From Anaerolineae bacterium (GTDB lineage Bacteria; Chloroflexota; Anaerolineae; Aggregatilineales; Phototrophicaceae): a stretch of DNA of 64,000 nt. The notes under the pieces were generated by a model, which did not search any database, was not told where the DNA came from, and saw nothing but the letters and a program-made list of their open reading frames with translations. Location: positions 50,597 through 114,596 of the forward strand of contig JAJDXR010000007.1 of assembly GCA_022823165.1 (NCBI GenBank), given 5' to 3'. The position numbers and the translations under genes are program-made. Below, in pieces: positions 25,036 through 34,542 of the stretch (position 1 is the stretch's first letter; the number at the start of each line of letters is the position of its first letter).

Positions 25036-26784
25036 ATGACCGAAACCATTGACAGACCACTGAAGCGCAAGACAGGGCGAGCGCGGGACCGCAATCTGGC
25101 GCGGCAGCAGCGGCGCAAGGCGAAGAACGATAGTCGCGCCGGCGGCAGCGACCATGCCTTCTTTCGCAGACACTTTCCATCTTATGACGAGACCAGGATT
25201 TCGCATCGCGCGCTGGCCTGGTTATTCTCCAGTCGATCGCCGGTCGCCAAAATTACGACGCTGGTGGCGATATGCGTTCTGATCTTCTTCATTGGCAGTT
25301 CTGTACTCTCCGAGCGGATCTTCCCCAATATCTACGCTATGGGGCTGCCGGTCAGTGATTTGACGCCGATCGAGGCGGAAGCCGTCATCACTGACTACTG
25401 GAATGCGCGCCTCAGCATCGATATCAGAGTGGACGGCGAGCATGTGGAATGGGTGAGCCCGGACGAGCTCGGCTTGACGGTTGACGCCGAAGCGATGGCG
25501 GAAGACGCCAAGGCGGCCGGTTTCGCCGGCATTCCATTTGCTTACGACGTTGCTCCCATCGTGTCTGTATCCCACAGCCGCGCCCAAAGCGTACTGCTTG
25601 ACTTGACCGAGTCCATCTATGTGCAGCAGTACGAAGCCGGCTACAAGTGGTCGGGCGGGCGCTTGATCACCGTGCCGGGCAGGCGCGGCCGACACCTGGA
25701 TGTAAAGAACAGCCTGGAAAGCTTGAAAGAGAGCGCGGCAGACGTGGTCCTGCAGCGGCGTTTGAATTTGCAGACGATTCAACTCAGCCCGACCGTGCTC
25801 GACAGCGCGCCGTTTTTGGATGAGGCGCTGGCATTCTTGGACGCGGGCATTCGTTTGAAGGGCTACGATCCCTTCAGGAACGACATGATGTCTTTCAGCG
25901 TGAATCAGCAGACGGCAGCCGAATGGCTGATAGCGGGCGTAAACGGCTTGTCGGTGCGCCAAGAAGCCTTCGGACAATTTGTTGACGACCAGAACGAGAT
26001 TTTGATCCAGGGCGGCCGGTATATCGACAAACTGCGGGCGACCAAGACCCTGCAGGCGGCGCTAATCTCCCGCGCTCCGGAAGTGATTTTGCGCTTGAAT
26101 TATTTGCCCGAAGAGTATCAAATCATCCGCAAAGACACCGGCTATCGCATTGGCCGCAAGCACGGGATTCCTTACGAGTTGATTCGGGACGCCAATCCGA
26201 CAATCGATTGGAACAGCTTGGTGGTCGGGCAGTCGGTACAGATACCGTCGCGCGATGTCATGATCCCGGAAGATCCCGTCCCGCATAAGCGCATCGTGGT
26301 GGACCTTGATGAGCAATGGCTGGTTGGCTTTGAGAATGGCGAGTTGATCTTTGACTGGGGCATCTCCTCCGGTCGTGAAGAAGCGCCGACCTATCCGGGC
26401 ATCTTTCAGATTTTGACTCACGATGAGAAGGCTTTCGGCGGCAGCTTCGCGCTCTGCAACGAGGCGGGCACCAATTGCAATCAATGGGAGATGGCCTGGT
26501 TTATGGGCATCTACGAAGTGGTGCCGGGCTTGATGAACGGGCTTCATGGCGCCGTGCTGCTTCCAAACGGCGGCTATCTCGGCGGCGGCGGTGTCTACGA
26601 ACCCTCGACCTTCGGTTGCATCATGTCGGTTGATTCCTGGGCGAAACAGCTCTATGAATGGGCTGAGATTGGCACCATGGTCGAAATCATCTCTGAAGAG
26701 TTCGCTCCGGAGAGTGACCTGGCCAAATTCGCCAAAGAATATATCGGCACCGTCGACACCAATTTTAGGCCGATCTCCGCCTGA
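25036..26784 (+). CDS. Membrane-anchored LysM / L,D-transpeptidase-like (YkuD) protein
   Basis: A 582-residue protein. An Arg/Lys-rich cytoplasmic N-terminus is followed by one transmembrane helix (TTLVAICVLIFFIGSSVL, about residues 75-92). A large extracytoplasmic domain follows that resembles the VanW/peptidoglycan-binding lead-in of wall transpeptidases. Next is a LysM-like repeat (YQIIRKDTGYRIGRKHGIPY, near residue 360) and a C-terminal YkuD-like catalytic domain. YkuD enzymes make 3-3 crosslinks in peptidoglycan through a cysteine. Here the active-site block reads STFGCIMS rather than SHGCIRM, although Cys and the upstream LHG are kept. AAGGAAG lies 8 nt before the ATG. Confidence 0.8.
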   Translation: MTETIDRPLKRKTGRARDRNLARQQRRKAKNDSRAGGSDHAFFRRHFPSYDETRISHRALAWLFSSRSPVAKITTLVAICVLIFFIGSSVLSERIFPNIYAMGLPVSDLTPIEAEAVITDYWNARLSIDIRVDGEHVEWVSPDELGLTVDAEAMAEDAKAAGFAGIPFAYDVAPIVSVSHSRAQSVLLDLTESIYVQQYEAGYKWSGGRLITVPGRRGRHLDVKNSLESLKESAADVVLQRRLNLQTIQLSPTVLDSAPFLDEALAFLDAGIRLKGYDPFRNDMMSFSVNQQTAAEWLIAGVNGLSVRQEAFGQFVDDQNEILIQGGRYIDKLRATKTLQAALISRAPEVILRLNYLPEEYQIIRKDTGYRIGRKHGIPYELIRDANPTIDWNSLVVGQSVQIPSRDVMIPEDPVPHKRIVVDLDEQWLVGFENGELIFDWGISSGREEAPTYPGIFQILTHDEKAFGGSFALCNEAGTNCNQWEMAWFMGIYEVVPGLMNGLHGAVLLPNGGYLGGGGVYEPSTFGCIMSVDSWAKQLYEWAEIGTMVEIISEEFAPESDLAKFAKEYIGTVDTNFRPISA

Positions 26785-27016
26785 GCATTGGAGCGAGCCG
26801 CTTTGGGCTTGCCTCCGCTTAGGCCGCCCTTCCATGCTTTCCAGGCTTGGCACGAGCTTGGCGGCGAGTTGAGTTCCGCGCTATTGCTGAGGCGCCTGGA
26901 GCGCGTCAGCTCGCATTGCTGGATTTATCCGCCAGGCGCCCGCGCAAGTGGGCATTTTGTTTTGGCCGGGCTCGGGTACAATCTGAAGCGGTTAACTATT
27001 GGGCGCCAGGCAGTCT

Positions 27017-28894
27017 ATGAGCAGAGCATACGGTACATGGGAAAGCGCGATTGATGGCGCGTCTATCGCCAGCGTTGTCAGCCTGCGCGATGTGCAGTGG
27101 AATGACAGCGACGACACAGTTGTATGGTGGGAGAGCCGCGGCAAGCTAGGGGTTCTGCTGGCGCAGACCGGCGTTGACGCGCCGCGCGATCTGACGGATC
27201 GGCGTCTCAATGTGTCGGGCCGCGTCGGCTATGGCGGGGGCGCGTTCACGGTCGGCGGCGGCAAGGTTGTCTTCGCCGCTGAGGGCCGGCTCTACAGCCA
27301 GTCTTTGGCTGGCGGCGCGGCGCGCGCCATCACGCCCAAATTCGGCAACTACGCCTCGCCGGCGCTTTCCGCGGATGGCCGCTGGCTTGCCTGCGCGCAC
27401 AATTATGAAGGCCTTGACGGCATCGTTTTGGTGGATGCCGACGGCGAAGCGTTTCCGCGGAAACTGGCTTATGGTACGGATTTTGTCATGCAGCCGACCT
27501 GGCATCCGTCCGGCGACCAGTTGGCCTTCATCGCCTGGAATCATCCGCAGATGCCCTGGAACGGCAGTGAACTGCGGATAGCGGCGCTGGCAACGGAGGC
27601 CTCGGGCAGTCCCTACGCGCAGAACATCCTCACCCTGACCGGCGATGCTGAGACGGCGATATTTCAGCCGGAATTCTCGCCTGACGGCCGTTACCTGGCT
27701 TACATCAGCGACGCCAGCGGCTGGAGCCAGCTCTGCGTCTACGACCTGGAAGCGCAAGCGCACCGCCAACTAACGGCGGTCGAAGCCGAGCACGGCACAC
27801 CGGCCTGGGCGCAGGGATTGCGTACCTACGGCTGGAGCGGCGAGGGGGACTCGCTGGTCTGCATTGAAAACAGTCGCGGATTTTCTTCGCTGATACGCGT
27901 TGATGTCGAAAGCGGGAAAAGCGCCGCTATTGCCGGCTGGGAAGCCTACAGCGACCTGGAGCAGGTGGCTGTATCGCCGAGAAGCGGCGCTGTGGCCGCG
28001 ATCGCGTCTTCGTCGTTGATTCCGCCACGCATCGTCTCGATTGACAGGCAGGGGCGGGCTTTGACGCATCGACGGCGCGGCGCTGAAAATCTGCCGGTTG
28101 ATGAGCAGTCCCCGGCTCAAGCGATCACCTGGACCTGCGATGATGGCGAGCAGGCGCATGGTCTGTTTTATCCGCCCGCGCTTAAGGACGAAATGCCTGC
28201 GGGCGCGCCGCCGTTGATCGTCAATGTGCATGGCGGGCCCACATCGCAGCGCCGCGCCGGCTACTACAGCGAAGCTCAATTCTTCACCACGCGCGGTTAT
28301 GCTGTGCTGCAGGTCAACCACCGGGGCAGCACCGGCTACGGCAAAGCCTATATGAATCGGCATCGCGGCAACTGGGGCGTATACGATGTCACGGATTCAA
28401 TCGCGGGCGTCAAGCATCTGGCTGAGGCCGGTCAAGTCGACAGCGAAAAAGCGGTCATCATGGGCGGCAGCGCCGGCGGCTTCACGGTGCTGCAATCGCT
28501 GGTGAGGCATCCCGGTTTTTACCGCGCGGGGATTTGCTCTTACGGCGTATCGAATCAATTCGGCTTGTTGATGGACACGCACAAATTCGAAGAACGCTAC
28601 ACCTACTGGCTGCTGGGCGAATTGCCGGAAGCGGCCGAGGTGTATCGCGAGCGCTCGCCGATATTCCATGCCGACAAAATCGTTGACCCGGTCATCGTTT
28701 TTCAAGGCGCGGATGATGTGGTCGTGCCGCAAGATCAATCGGATACTATTGTCGCTTCGCTGAAACGCCGCGGCATCCCGCATGAATACCATCTCTTTGA
28801 AGGCGAGGGACACGGCTGGCGTATGCCAGAGACCATCGAAACATATTACAGCAAGATTGAACGCTTCTTGCTGCAGCACGTCATCTATGCCTGA
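27017..28894 (+). CDS. S9 family prolyl oligopeptidase-like peptidase
   Basis: A 625-residue cytoplasmic serine peptidase with an N-terminal beta-propeller (WHPSGDQLAFIAWN, FSPDGRYLAYISD blades) and a C-terminal alpha/beta-hydrolase domain. The triad is Ser in MGGSAGGFTV, Asp in QGADDVVVP and His in GEGHGW. VHGGPTSQRRAGY supplies the oxyanion region. It probably acts as a dipeptidyl- or acylaminoacyl-peptidase on short peptides, consistent with the peptide importers in the window. The ATG at 27017 is preferred over an upstream TTG because AGG is better spaced. The roughly 230 bp before it (26785-27016) contains a TACAAT but no coding gene. Confidence 0.88.
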   Translation: MSRAYGTWESAIDGASIASVVSLRDVQWNDSDDTVVWWESRGKLGVLLAQTGVDAPRDLTDRRLNVSGRVGYGGGAFTVGGGKVVFAAEGRLYSQSLAGGAARAITPKFGNYASPALSADGRWLACAHNYEGLDGIVLVDADGEAFPRKLAYGTDFVMQPTWHPSGDQLAFIAWNHPQMPWNGSELRIAALATEASGSPYAQNILTLTGDAETAIFQPEFSPDGRYLAYISDASGWSQLCVYDLEAQAHRQLTAVEAEHGTPAWAQGLRTYGWSGEGDSLVCIENSRGFSSLIRVDVESGKSAAIAGWEAYSDLEQVAVSPRSGAVAAIASSSLIPPRIVSIDRQGRALTHRRRGAENLPVDEQSPAQAITWTCDDGEQAHGLFYPPALKDEMPAGAPPLIVNVHGGPTSQRRAGYYSEAQFFTTRGYAVLQVNHRGSTGYGKAYMNRHRGNWGVYDVTDSIAGVKHLAEAGQVDSEKAVIMGGSAGGFTVLQSLVRHPGFYRAGICSYGVSNQFGLLMDTHKFEERYTYWLLGELPEAAEVYRERSPIFHADKIVDPVIVFQGADDVVVPQDQSDTIVASLKRRGIPHEYHLFEGEGHGWRMPETIETYYSKIERFLLQHVIYA

Positions 28895-28977
28895 TCGCTT
28901 TCAGCCGATGCCCAAGCGAGAGCTTTCAACCCCCGGTTATTGCATCGCTGCTGATTCCAGCGCAGGGAATCGATTCG

Positions 28978-29958
28978 ATGATTGAACAGGCGCTGCTGTT
29001 GATCGCGGGGCTGGCGGGCTTGTTCTACGGCGGCAACTGGCTGGTGCGCGGCGCTTCTAATTTGGCGCTGTCCTTCGGCGTTTCAGTGTTGATCATCGCC
29101 CTGACCTTTGTCGCCATCGGCACCTCGATGCCGGAATTGCTGGTGAGCCTGCAGGCGGCGATGGCGGGTAAAAGCGATCTGGCTGTGGGCAATGTCATCG
29201 GCTCGAATATCGCCAATATCGGCCTGATCCTGGGCGCGACTGGCTTGATCGCCCCGATCAGCGTCAAAGCGATTCTGCTGCGGCGCGAAATCCCGATCAT
29301 GATCCTGGTGTCGGTATTGGCTTTTCTCGTGACGCTGGACGGCCGGATCAGCCGGCTGGACGGCGCCATCCTGCTGCTGTCATTCGCTGCTTTTAACCTG
29401 CTCTTTTATTGGCTGGCGCGGCGCGAAGCCGAGACTCAAGAGCGTCTGCTGTCGGAGCTGGAAGACAGCCCGGACGAGCAATTTAGCCGCGGACGCGAGC
29501 TATTGTTTCTTTTTGTCGGCGTTGTCGCGCTGGTCTTGGGCTCGCGCCTGATGGTCGAGGGGGCGGTAAATTTGGCGCGCCTGTTTGGCATCAGCGAATT
29601 GGTGATCGCCATAACACTGGTGGCTTTTGGCACCTCGCTGCCGGAGTTGGCGGCGTCGCTGTCGGCGGCTTATCATCGCGAGACGGATCTGGCGATCGGC
29701 AATGTAGTAGGCTCGAACATCGCTAATCTGCTGCTCATCCTGGGTGTGACCGCCGTCGTGCAGCCCATAGCTGTGGATCGGGGCGAGGTGCAATTCGAGT
29801 TCATCGTTATGATCGCGTTTGCTGTGCTGCTCATTCCCATCATGCGCCATCAGCGGCTGGGGCGGCGGGGGGCGGCGCTATTCCTGGGCGCCTATGTTGT
29901 TTTTGTGATTTACAGCATCGCCGGCGGCGCCGCGCCCGAGCCGGCATGGCCGGGCTGA
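28978..29958 (+). CDS. Na+/Ca2+ antiporter family (CaCA, YrbG-like)
   Basis: A 326-residue membrane protein with ten predicted helices arranged as two homologous halves. Each has the ion-binding alpha repeat: GTSMPELLVSLQAA with GNVIGSNIANIGLILG, and GTSLPELAASLSAA with GNVVGSNIANLLLILG. The paired glutamates in the PEL motifs bind Ca2+ and Na+. It exchanges cations across the cytoplasmic membrane. AGGGA lies 9 nt before the ATG. It follows the S9 peptidase gene by 83 bp. Confidence 0.92.
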   Translation: MIEQALLLIAGLAGLFYGGNWLVRGASNLALSFGVSVLIIALTFVAIGTSMPELLVSLQAAMAGKSDLAVGNVIGSNIANIGLILGATGLIAPISVKAILLRREIPIMILVSVLAFLVTLDGRISRLDGAILLLSFAAFNLLFYWLARREAETQERLLSELEDSPDEQFSRGRELLFLFVGVVALVLGSRLMVEGAVNLARLFGISELVIAITLVAFGTSLPELAASLSAAYHRETDLAIGNVVGSNIANLLLILGVTAVVQPIAVDRGEVQFEFIVMIAFAVLLIPIMRHQRLGRRGAALFLGAYVVFVIYSIAGGAAPEPAWPG

Positions 29959-30025
29959 TTTTGAGGGCGCGCTATACAAAGTTTAGGAACGGACGCCAAG
30001 AGGCGACCGGGAATGATGCGTTGAC

Positions 30026-31066
30026 ATGACGGCATTGCCACCGGTTGAGCGCTTCACCAGCAGCAGCGGCGTAGACATCTACCGCTTGCCGATGCTGTTA
30101 TTCCCCAAGGACTTCACTGGCCACGCCTTCGTCCTGGACGGCGCGGGTCCCTTGACGCTGGTGGATACCGGTTCGGGCATGGGGCGCAGCAATGAAGACC
30201 TGCTGAGCGGCTTCCGGCAGATCGGCGAGCGCTACGGCAAGTCCTACACGCTCGGAGACATTGAGCGCATCATCATCACGCATGGTCATATTGATCATTT
30301 CGGCGGCCTGGCTTTCGTCCTGGATCAGACGGACGCGGCCGTCGGCATCCACGAATTGGACCTGCGGGTGCTCACCAATTACGAAGAACGCGTCATTGTG
30401 GCCACCAAGGCGCTGGGCATCTATTTCGACCGGGCGGGCATCGAACCGTCGCAGCGGGAGGCGCTGTTCGCGATGTATGGCTTCGCCAAAAAACATGTCG
30501 CCTCCATCGATGTCGATTTCAGCATAGGAGACGAAGAGGTCATTGACGGCCTGGAGTTCATCCACAGTCCCGGCCATTGTCCCGGGCAGGTTTGCATCCG
30601 GCTGGGCAATATCCTGCTGAGCGCCGATCATGTGCTGTCGCGTACGACGCCGCACCAATCGCCGGAGAGCATCACCCATTATATGGGGCTGGGTCATTAT
30701 GCGGATTCGCTGCGCAAGCTGCTGCGCTTCGAGGGCATTGAGCTGGCGCTGGGCAGCCACGAAGACGCGATACATGATCTATACGGGCGCGTCAACGCTA
30801 TCCGCGCCAGCCACAATCGCAAGCTGGATCGCATCCGAAATATCATGCGTAATCGGGGCGCTCCCATGACCATTGCCGAGATTACCCAGGCGATGTACCC
30901 GGAGGTCGACGGCTATCATGTCTTGCTGGCGCTCGAAGAAGCGGGCGCGCATGTCGAATACCTGTATCAGCACGGGCATTTGTCAATCGCGAATTTGCAG
31001 GAGTTTGAAGCGCAGCCGAATCCAGCCGTCTTGTATGAATTGCAGAACAATAAACTGCGCGCCTGA
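30026..31066 (+). CDS. Metallo-beta-lactamase-fold hydrolase
   Basis: A 346-residue protein with zinc motif ITHGHIDHFGG, second-site residues in HSPGHCPGQ and LLSADHV, and a late His in LALGSHED. The C-terminal 90 residues look like a winged-helix tail (MTIAEITQAMYPEVDGYHVLLALEEAGAHV in parts), as in LACTB2/GloB-like members that act on nucleic acids or thioesters. The exact substrate is unknown. It opens a group of loosely spaced rightward genes. Confidence 0.82.
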   Translation: MTALPPVERFTSSSGVDIYRLPMLLFPKDFTGHAFVLDGAGPLTLVDTGSGMGRSNEDLLSGFRQIGERYGKSYTLGDIERIIITHGHIDHFGGLAFVLDQTDAAVGIHELDLRVLTNYEERVIVATKALGIYFDRAGIEPSQREALFAMYGFAKKHVASIDVDFSIGDEEVIDGLEFIHSPGHCPGQVCIRLGNILLSADHVLSRTTPHQSPESITHYMGLGHYADSLRKLLRFEGIELALGSHEDAIHDLYGRVNAIRASHNRKLDRIRNIMRNRGAPMTIAEITQAMYPEVDGYHVLLALEEAGAHVEYLYQHGHLSIANLQEFEAQPNPAVLYELQNNKLRA

Positions 31067-31077
31067 GCTCAGGCGGA

Positions 31078-31107
31078 TTGACCGGCGAAAAGATTCGATA
31101 GTACACT
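31078..31107 (+). promoter_or_regulatory. Promoter of the RDD-protein gene
   Basis: TTGACC (31078-31083), an 18-nt spacer and TACACT (31102-31107) lie just after the metallo-hydrolase stop codon. The 5' UTR would be about 35 nt with an AGGGGGAA ribosome-binding site. Confidence 0.55.
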
Positions 31108-31148
31108 TGAGGCTGGGCGCGGCCGGCGCGCGACAGGGGGAATAGATT

Positions 31149-31613
31149 ATGGACGAAAAAGTTAAGCATGGGGCAGCGCCGCCTGGCGAAACGCATGAGT
31201 TGGCCGGCGTCTCCGCTCGCTTGATTGCGGGCGTCATTGACGCCTTCCTGTCCGTAGCGCTGCTGGTCTTGGTCAGTATTGTTCTGGATCTAATTGTCAG
31301 CGACTCCGGATCAATCTTGCAGACTGTCGGCTTGGCGGTCCCGATTGCTTATCAATGGTACTTTTTGACGCGCCGTGATGGGCAGACGCCGGGCAAATTC
31401 GGGTTGGGCATTCGCGTGATCAAAGCGGATGGCACGCGCATCAGCGACACCGACGCCGTGATTCGGGCGATTGGCTATAACGTCAGTTCAATCTTCTGCG
31501 GGCTGGGTTATATCTGGGCTATTTTTGACAAAAACAACCAGACCTGGCACGACAAGCTGGCGCGAACCTACGTTGTTTGCAAGGACAAGCAGCGGCATAC
31601 GGTTGACGTGTAG
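31149..31613 (+). CDS. RDD family membrane protein
   Basis: A 154-residue membrane protein. It has the family pattern: Arg in the first helix lead (SARLIAGVIDAFL), the loop DGQTPGKFGLGIRVI and the C-terminal QTWHDKLARTYVV. Members are small integral membrane proteins; some act as Na+/H+ antiporters or chaperones, mostly uncharacterised. AGGGGGAA precedes the ATG. Confidence 0.88.
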   Translation: MDEKVKHGAAPPGETHELAGVSARLIAGVIDAFLSVALLVLVSIVLDLIVSDSGSILQTVGLAVPIAYQWYFLTRRDGQTPGKFGLGIRVIKADGTRISDTDAVIRAIGYNVSSIFCGLGYIWAIFDKNNQTWHDKLARTYVVCKDKQRHTVDV

Positions 31614-31664
31614 CGCAGCTGCAGGCTGTGCGATACACAATCCTATTGCTCAGCGGAATATCAC

Positions 31665-32180
31665 ATGACAAGCCTGGCGCAGCGGCTGGGAATCACACGT
31701 TTTGAAGCCGATCAGCGCTACCGGGCCGGGCTGGCAGCCTTTGCCGCGCGCGATCAGCGGACGGCAATCGCGGAATTGAGGGCAGCGATAGCGCTGCTGC
31801 CCAACCACGCCGAGTATCACGCGGCGCTCGGGCTAATGCTGCTGGAAAACAAGCAGAAAGCGGGCGCGCTCGAATCCTTCGCTGAGGCGCTGCGGCTGAA
31901 TCCCTACGAGGCGCTGGCGAATTATGGCATGGGCATGATTGCTTACCGGTCGAAAGACTGGCCGGCGGCGCAGAGCCATTTCCTCAATGCGCTGGCGGCT
32001 CAGCCCGAGCGGGCGGAAGCGCTCTACTACATGGGTATGGTCAAGCACCGCCTGGGGCGGAACGCGGAGGCGCTGGAGTGGATGCGGTCGGCGGCGGTCC
32101 AATTCGCCGCGAAGAGCGACAGACGCGAAAACCACTGCGCCGCCTGGATGCGCGAATTTGAGAAGCTGCGGACGCCGTAG
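31665..32180 (+). CDS. TPR repeat protein
   Basis: A 171-residue soluble protein of about four helical tetratricopeptide repeats, e.g. AEYHAALGLMLLENKQKAGA and ALYYMGMVKHRLGRNAEA with the W/L-G-Y-A-F-A-P spacing. It is likely a protein-binding scaffold. There is no signal peptide. It lies 51 bp after the RDD gene. Confidence 0.75.
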   Translation: MTSLAQRLGITRFEADQRYRAGLAAFAARDQRTAIAELRAAIALLPNHAEYHAALGLMLLENKQKAGALESFAEALRLNPYEALANYGMGMIAYRSKDWPAAQSHFLNALAAQPERAEALYYMGMVKHRLGRNAEALEWMRSAAVQFAAKSDRRENHCAAWMREFEKLRTP

Positions 32181-32348
32181 CGCCGCTAGCCGACGGCTCT
32201 GAGTTGGTGATAATGACCAGCGGTAAAGCTGCACCAGACGAATTCAATTCTCCCGCGATACGAGCGACAAGGCGCGGGCGATTGCGCTGTGGCGGCAAGC
32301 CATCTACAATCGCGACAGTGTTTTCTCCGTGCGGAAGCGCAGGCAAAC

Positions 32349-33251
32349 TTGGAAAACGTAGTCGGCGAAATTATGGCGCTGGGAGCCGCCCTGTTTTTTG
32401 GCCTGGCCTCGACCGCTTATACCCTGGCCGGGCGAAAGATCGGCGCGAGCTTTTCCATGGCGCTGAGCCTGGTCATTTCACTGTTATTTTACGCGCCGCT
32501 GCATCAGGTGATGCACGGCGAACCGGCCCCGCTAGACGCCGAGCTGGATCGCTGGCTGATTTTGGGCTTGTCGAGCCTGGCGGGTTTTGTAATCTCGGCG
32601 CTTTTCCTGCTGCGATCCTTCCAGTATATCGGACCGCGACTGACGATGTTGATCGGGTCGACCTCGCCGATATTCGCCGCGTTGATGGCTTGGGGGTTTT
32701 TGGGTCAAAAGCTGCCCACATTCGCAGTCATCGGCATCGCCTTTGTTGTTGGCGGGGTCGTCTGGGTGGTGTCCGAGCGCGGCGCTCAGCAAGTCGAGCG
32801 GGAGCCGGCCGAATACGGCAAGGGCTTGTCCATGGCGGTGGCGGCCGCTGTCGGCCAGGGGGCGGCTTTCGTGTTGATGTCGGAAGGCGTGGCCGGCGGC
32901 TTCTCGCCTGTGAGCGCAGGGCTGATACGCACGATTGTCGCCATCGTATTGCTTTGGGCTTTCATCGCCTGGCGCGGCCAGCTGCGTCATAATCTGTCAC
33001 TGATCGCGTCATCGCCGCGCGCTGTGGCCTGGCTGATACTGGCATCGGTTGCGGGTCCGGTCGCCGGCACGACGCTGATACTGATTTCGCTGCAATTCAC
33101 CAGCGTCGGCATCTCGTCTACATTGACCAATACGACGCCAATCTTCTTGATTCCCATCGCGTATTTGGCTTTCGGCGAGCGCATCACGGGGCGCGCGGTG
33201 GTCGGCACATTAGTCGCAATCGCCGGCGTGGCTTTACTCTTCGCCGCGTGA
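32349..33251 (+). CDS. EamA/DMT family transporter
   Basis: A membrane protein of 300 residues with ten helices in two EamA repeats (first around LRSFQYIGPRLTMLIGST, second ending YLAFGERITGRAVVGTLVAI). The drug/metabolite transporter superfamily exports amino acids, nucleotide precursors or drugs; substrate unknown. The TTG at 32349 (after GCAGG) or the ATG at 32373 are both possible starts; sequence before 32349 is not hydrophobic and not family-like. Confidence 0.8.
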   Translation: MENVVGEIMALGAALFFGLASTAYTLAGRKIGASFSMALSLVISLLFYAPLHQVMHGEPAPLDAELDRWLILGLSSLAGFVISALFLLRSFQYIGPRLTMLIGSTSPIFAALMAWGFLGQKLPTFAVIGIAFVVGGVVWVVSERGAQQVEREPAEYGKGLSMAVAAAVGQGAAFVLMSEGVAGGFSPVSAGLIRTIVAIVLLWAFIAWRGQLRHNLSLIASSPRAVAWLILASVAGPVAGTTLILISLQFTSVGISSTLTNTTPIFLIPIAYLAFGERITGRAVVGTLVAIAGVALLFAA

Positions 33252-33344
33252 AGCGGCCCCGCTGCCGCCGGCGCATTTTCGCTCATGCGGCAAACGGGCT
33301 ATAATATATGGCTCAGATGAATGACGGAATAAAAGGTCCTGGAA

Positions 33345-33881
33345 ATGAGCGACTATATCATCCGGCCTTTGGAACGCTCCGACCGGGAGTGGGTGGCGCA
33401 TTTCCTGGACGAGCGCTGGGGCACAACCCAGATCGTCTCGCGCGGCAAGTCCGTTTACGGGCACCTGCTGCCCGGCTTCATGGCCGAGCGCAGGGCGCCG
33501 GCGGAGGGCGATAGCGAAGGCGGCGAGAGCGACGTCAGCGAAGCGACGCCGGAAAATATCGGCTTGGTTACGGTGCATATCGGCGACAAGGAATGCGAAA
33601 TCACCACACTCAACAGTCTGACCGAGTCCGCGGGTGTTGGGTCGGCGCTGGTGGAAGCGGTGGAGAACTGGGCGCGCGAGGCGGGTATTGAGCGTTTGTG
33701 GCTGGTGACGACCAATGACAATTTGGCCGCGCTGAAATTCTGGCAGAGACGCGGCTATGAGTTGGTCACCGTACATCGAAACGCGATTGCCGAGGCGCGC
33801 CGCATCAAGCCGCAGATTCCAATCACCGGCTTGAACGGCATCACGATTCGCGACGAAATTGAGTTGGAAAAGAATATCTAG
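33345..33881 (+). CDS. GNAT family N-acetyltransferase
   Basis: A 178-residue acetyltransferase. The acetyl-CoA pyrophosphate loop is degenerate (SAGVGSALVEAVENWA; usual RGxGxG), while the following IERLWLVTTNDNLAALKFWQRRGYE is the classic GNAT motif B. A Glu/Ser-rich insert sits at about residues 48-65 between strands. The acceptor substrate is unknown. A perfect TATAAT lies 40 bp before the ATG (33300-33305). It converges with lspA. Confidence 0.82.
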   Translation: MSDYIIRPLERSDREWVAHFLDERWGTTQIVSRGKSVYGHLLPGFMAERRAPAEGDSEGGESDVSEATPENIGLVTVHIGDKECEITTLNSLTESAGVGSALVEAVENWAREAGIERLWLVTTNDNLAALKFWQRRGYELVTVHRNAIAEARRIKPQIPITGLNGITIRDEIELEKNI

Positions 33882-33936
33882 CAGCAGAGCTAGCGGCCGC
33901 CGGCGGCGCTCTCTTATGGACAATCGGGGGTTGCCG

Positions 33937-34470
33937 TCATGCGGGCGAGTCTGCGTTTGCGCCAAGGTCTTGAATGCGCCGATCGCGATAATCGCGCCAG
34001 AAACTCTCGCTGATGACCAACAAGACGCCCAATACAATGGCGTGGTCGGCCAGATTCGATACGTTGGAAATCACATCGGGAATCTGATAGTGAATGAAGT
34101 CGACCACGTGGCCGTGCTGCAGCCGGTCGAGTACATTGCCAGCGGCGCCGCCGATGACCAGCCCGATCGCAACCGGCGCGAGGCGACCGTCCACCGGCGC
34201 CTCGCGGAAATACCAGAGCAAACCCGCAATGATCAGAAGGGCGATCACGAGGAAGGCATCGCCGGCCATGGGCAGTATGCCAAAAGCCGCGCCGGTATTG
34301 CTGCTGCGTGTGAGCTGGAAAAAAGGCGCCAGTGGCGGCAGCGGCTGCCGGGTCTCATAAACATCCAGGTTGGCGATAATCCAGTGTTTGCTGATTTGAT
34401 CGGCCAGCGCCGTCAAGGTCAGTGAGCCGGCCAGGATGAACCACTTAAGCATGCGTCGCTCCCTGGACAT
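33937..34470 (-). CDS. lspA: Lipoprotein signal peptidase (signal peptidase II)
   Basis: A 177-residue four-helix membrane aspartyl protease that removes the signal peptide from lipid-modified prolipoproteins after Lgt has acted. Conserved blocks are ADQISKHW, NTGAAFGIL, GGAAGNVLDRL, HVVDF (catalytic Asp 124) and NLADHAI (catalytic Asp 142). The start at 34470 or the internal Met at 34452 both give a normal N-terminus. It is monocistronic, divergent from the phosphotransferase gene. Confidence 0.95.
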   Translation of the reverse strand: MSRERRMLKWFILAGSLTLTALADQISKHWIIANLDVYETRQPLPPLAPFFQLTRSSNTGAAFGILPMAGDAFLVIALLIIAGLLWYFREAPVDGRLAPVAIGLVIGGAAGNVLDRLQHGHVVDFIHYQIPDVISNVSNLADHAIVLGVLLVISESFWRDYRDRRIQDLGANADSPA

Positions 34471-34542
34471 TGCTAGAGGCTCGCTTCATTTTAGCAGAAA
34501 GTCCGCGCTCGCGGGCGGATCGCAATTCACGGCATCGCTTCC

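Noticed and set aside
26788..27054. 88-codon rightward frame before the S9 peptidase
   Set aside because: It overlaps the peptidase start, has no Shine-Dalgarno and shows no recognisable features. I treat the stretch as intergenic.
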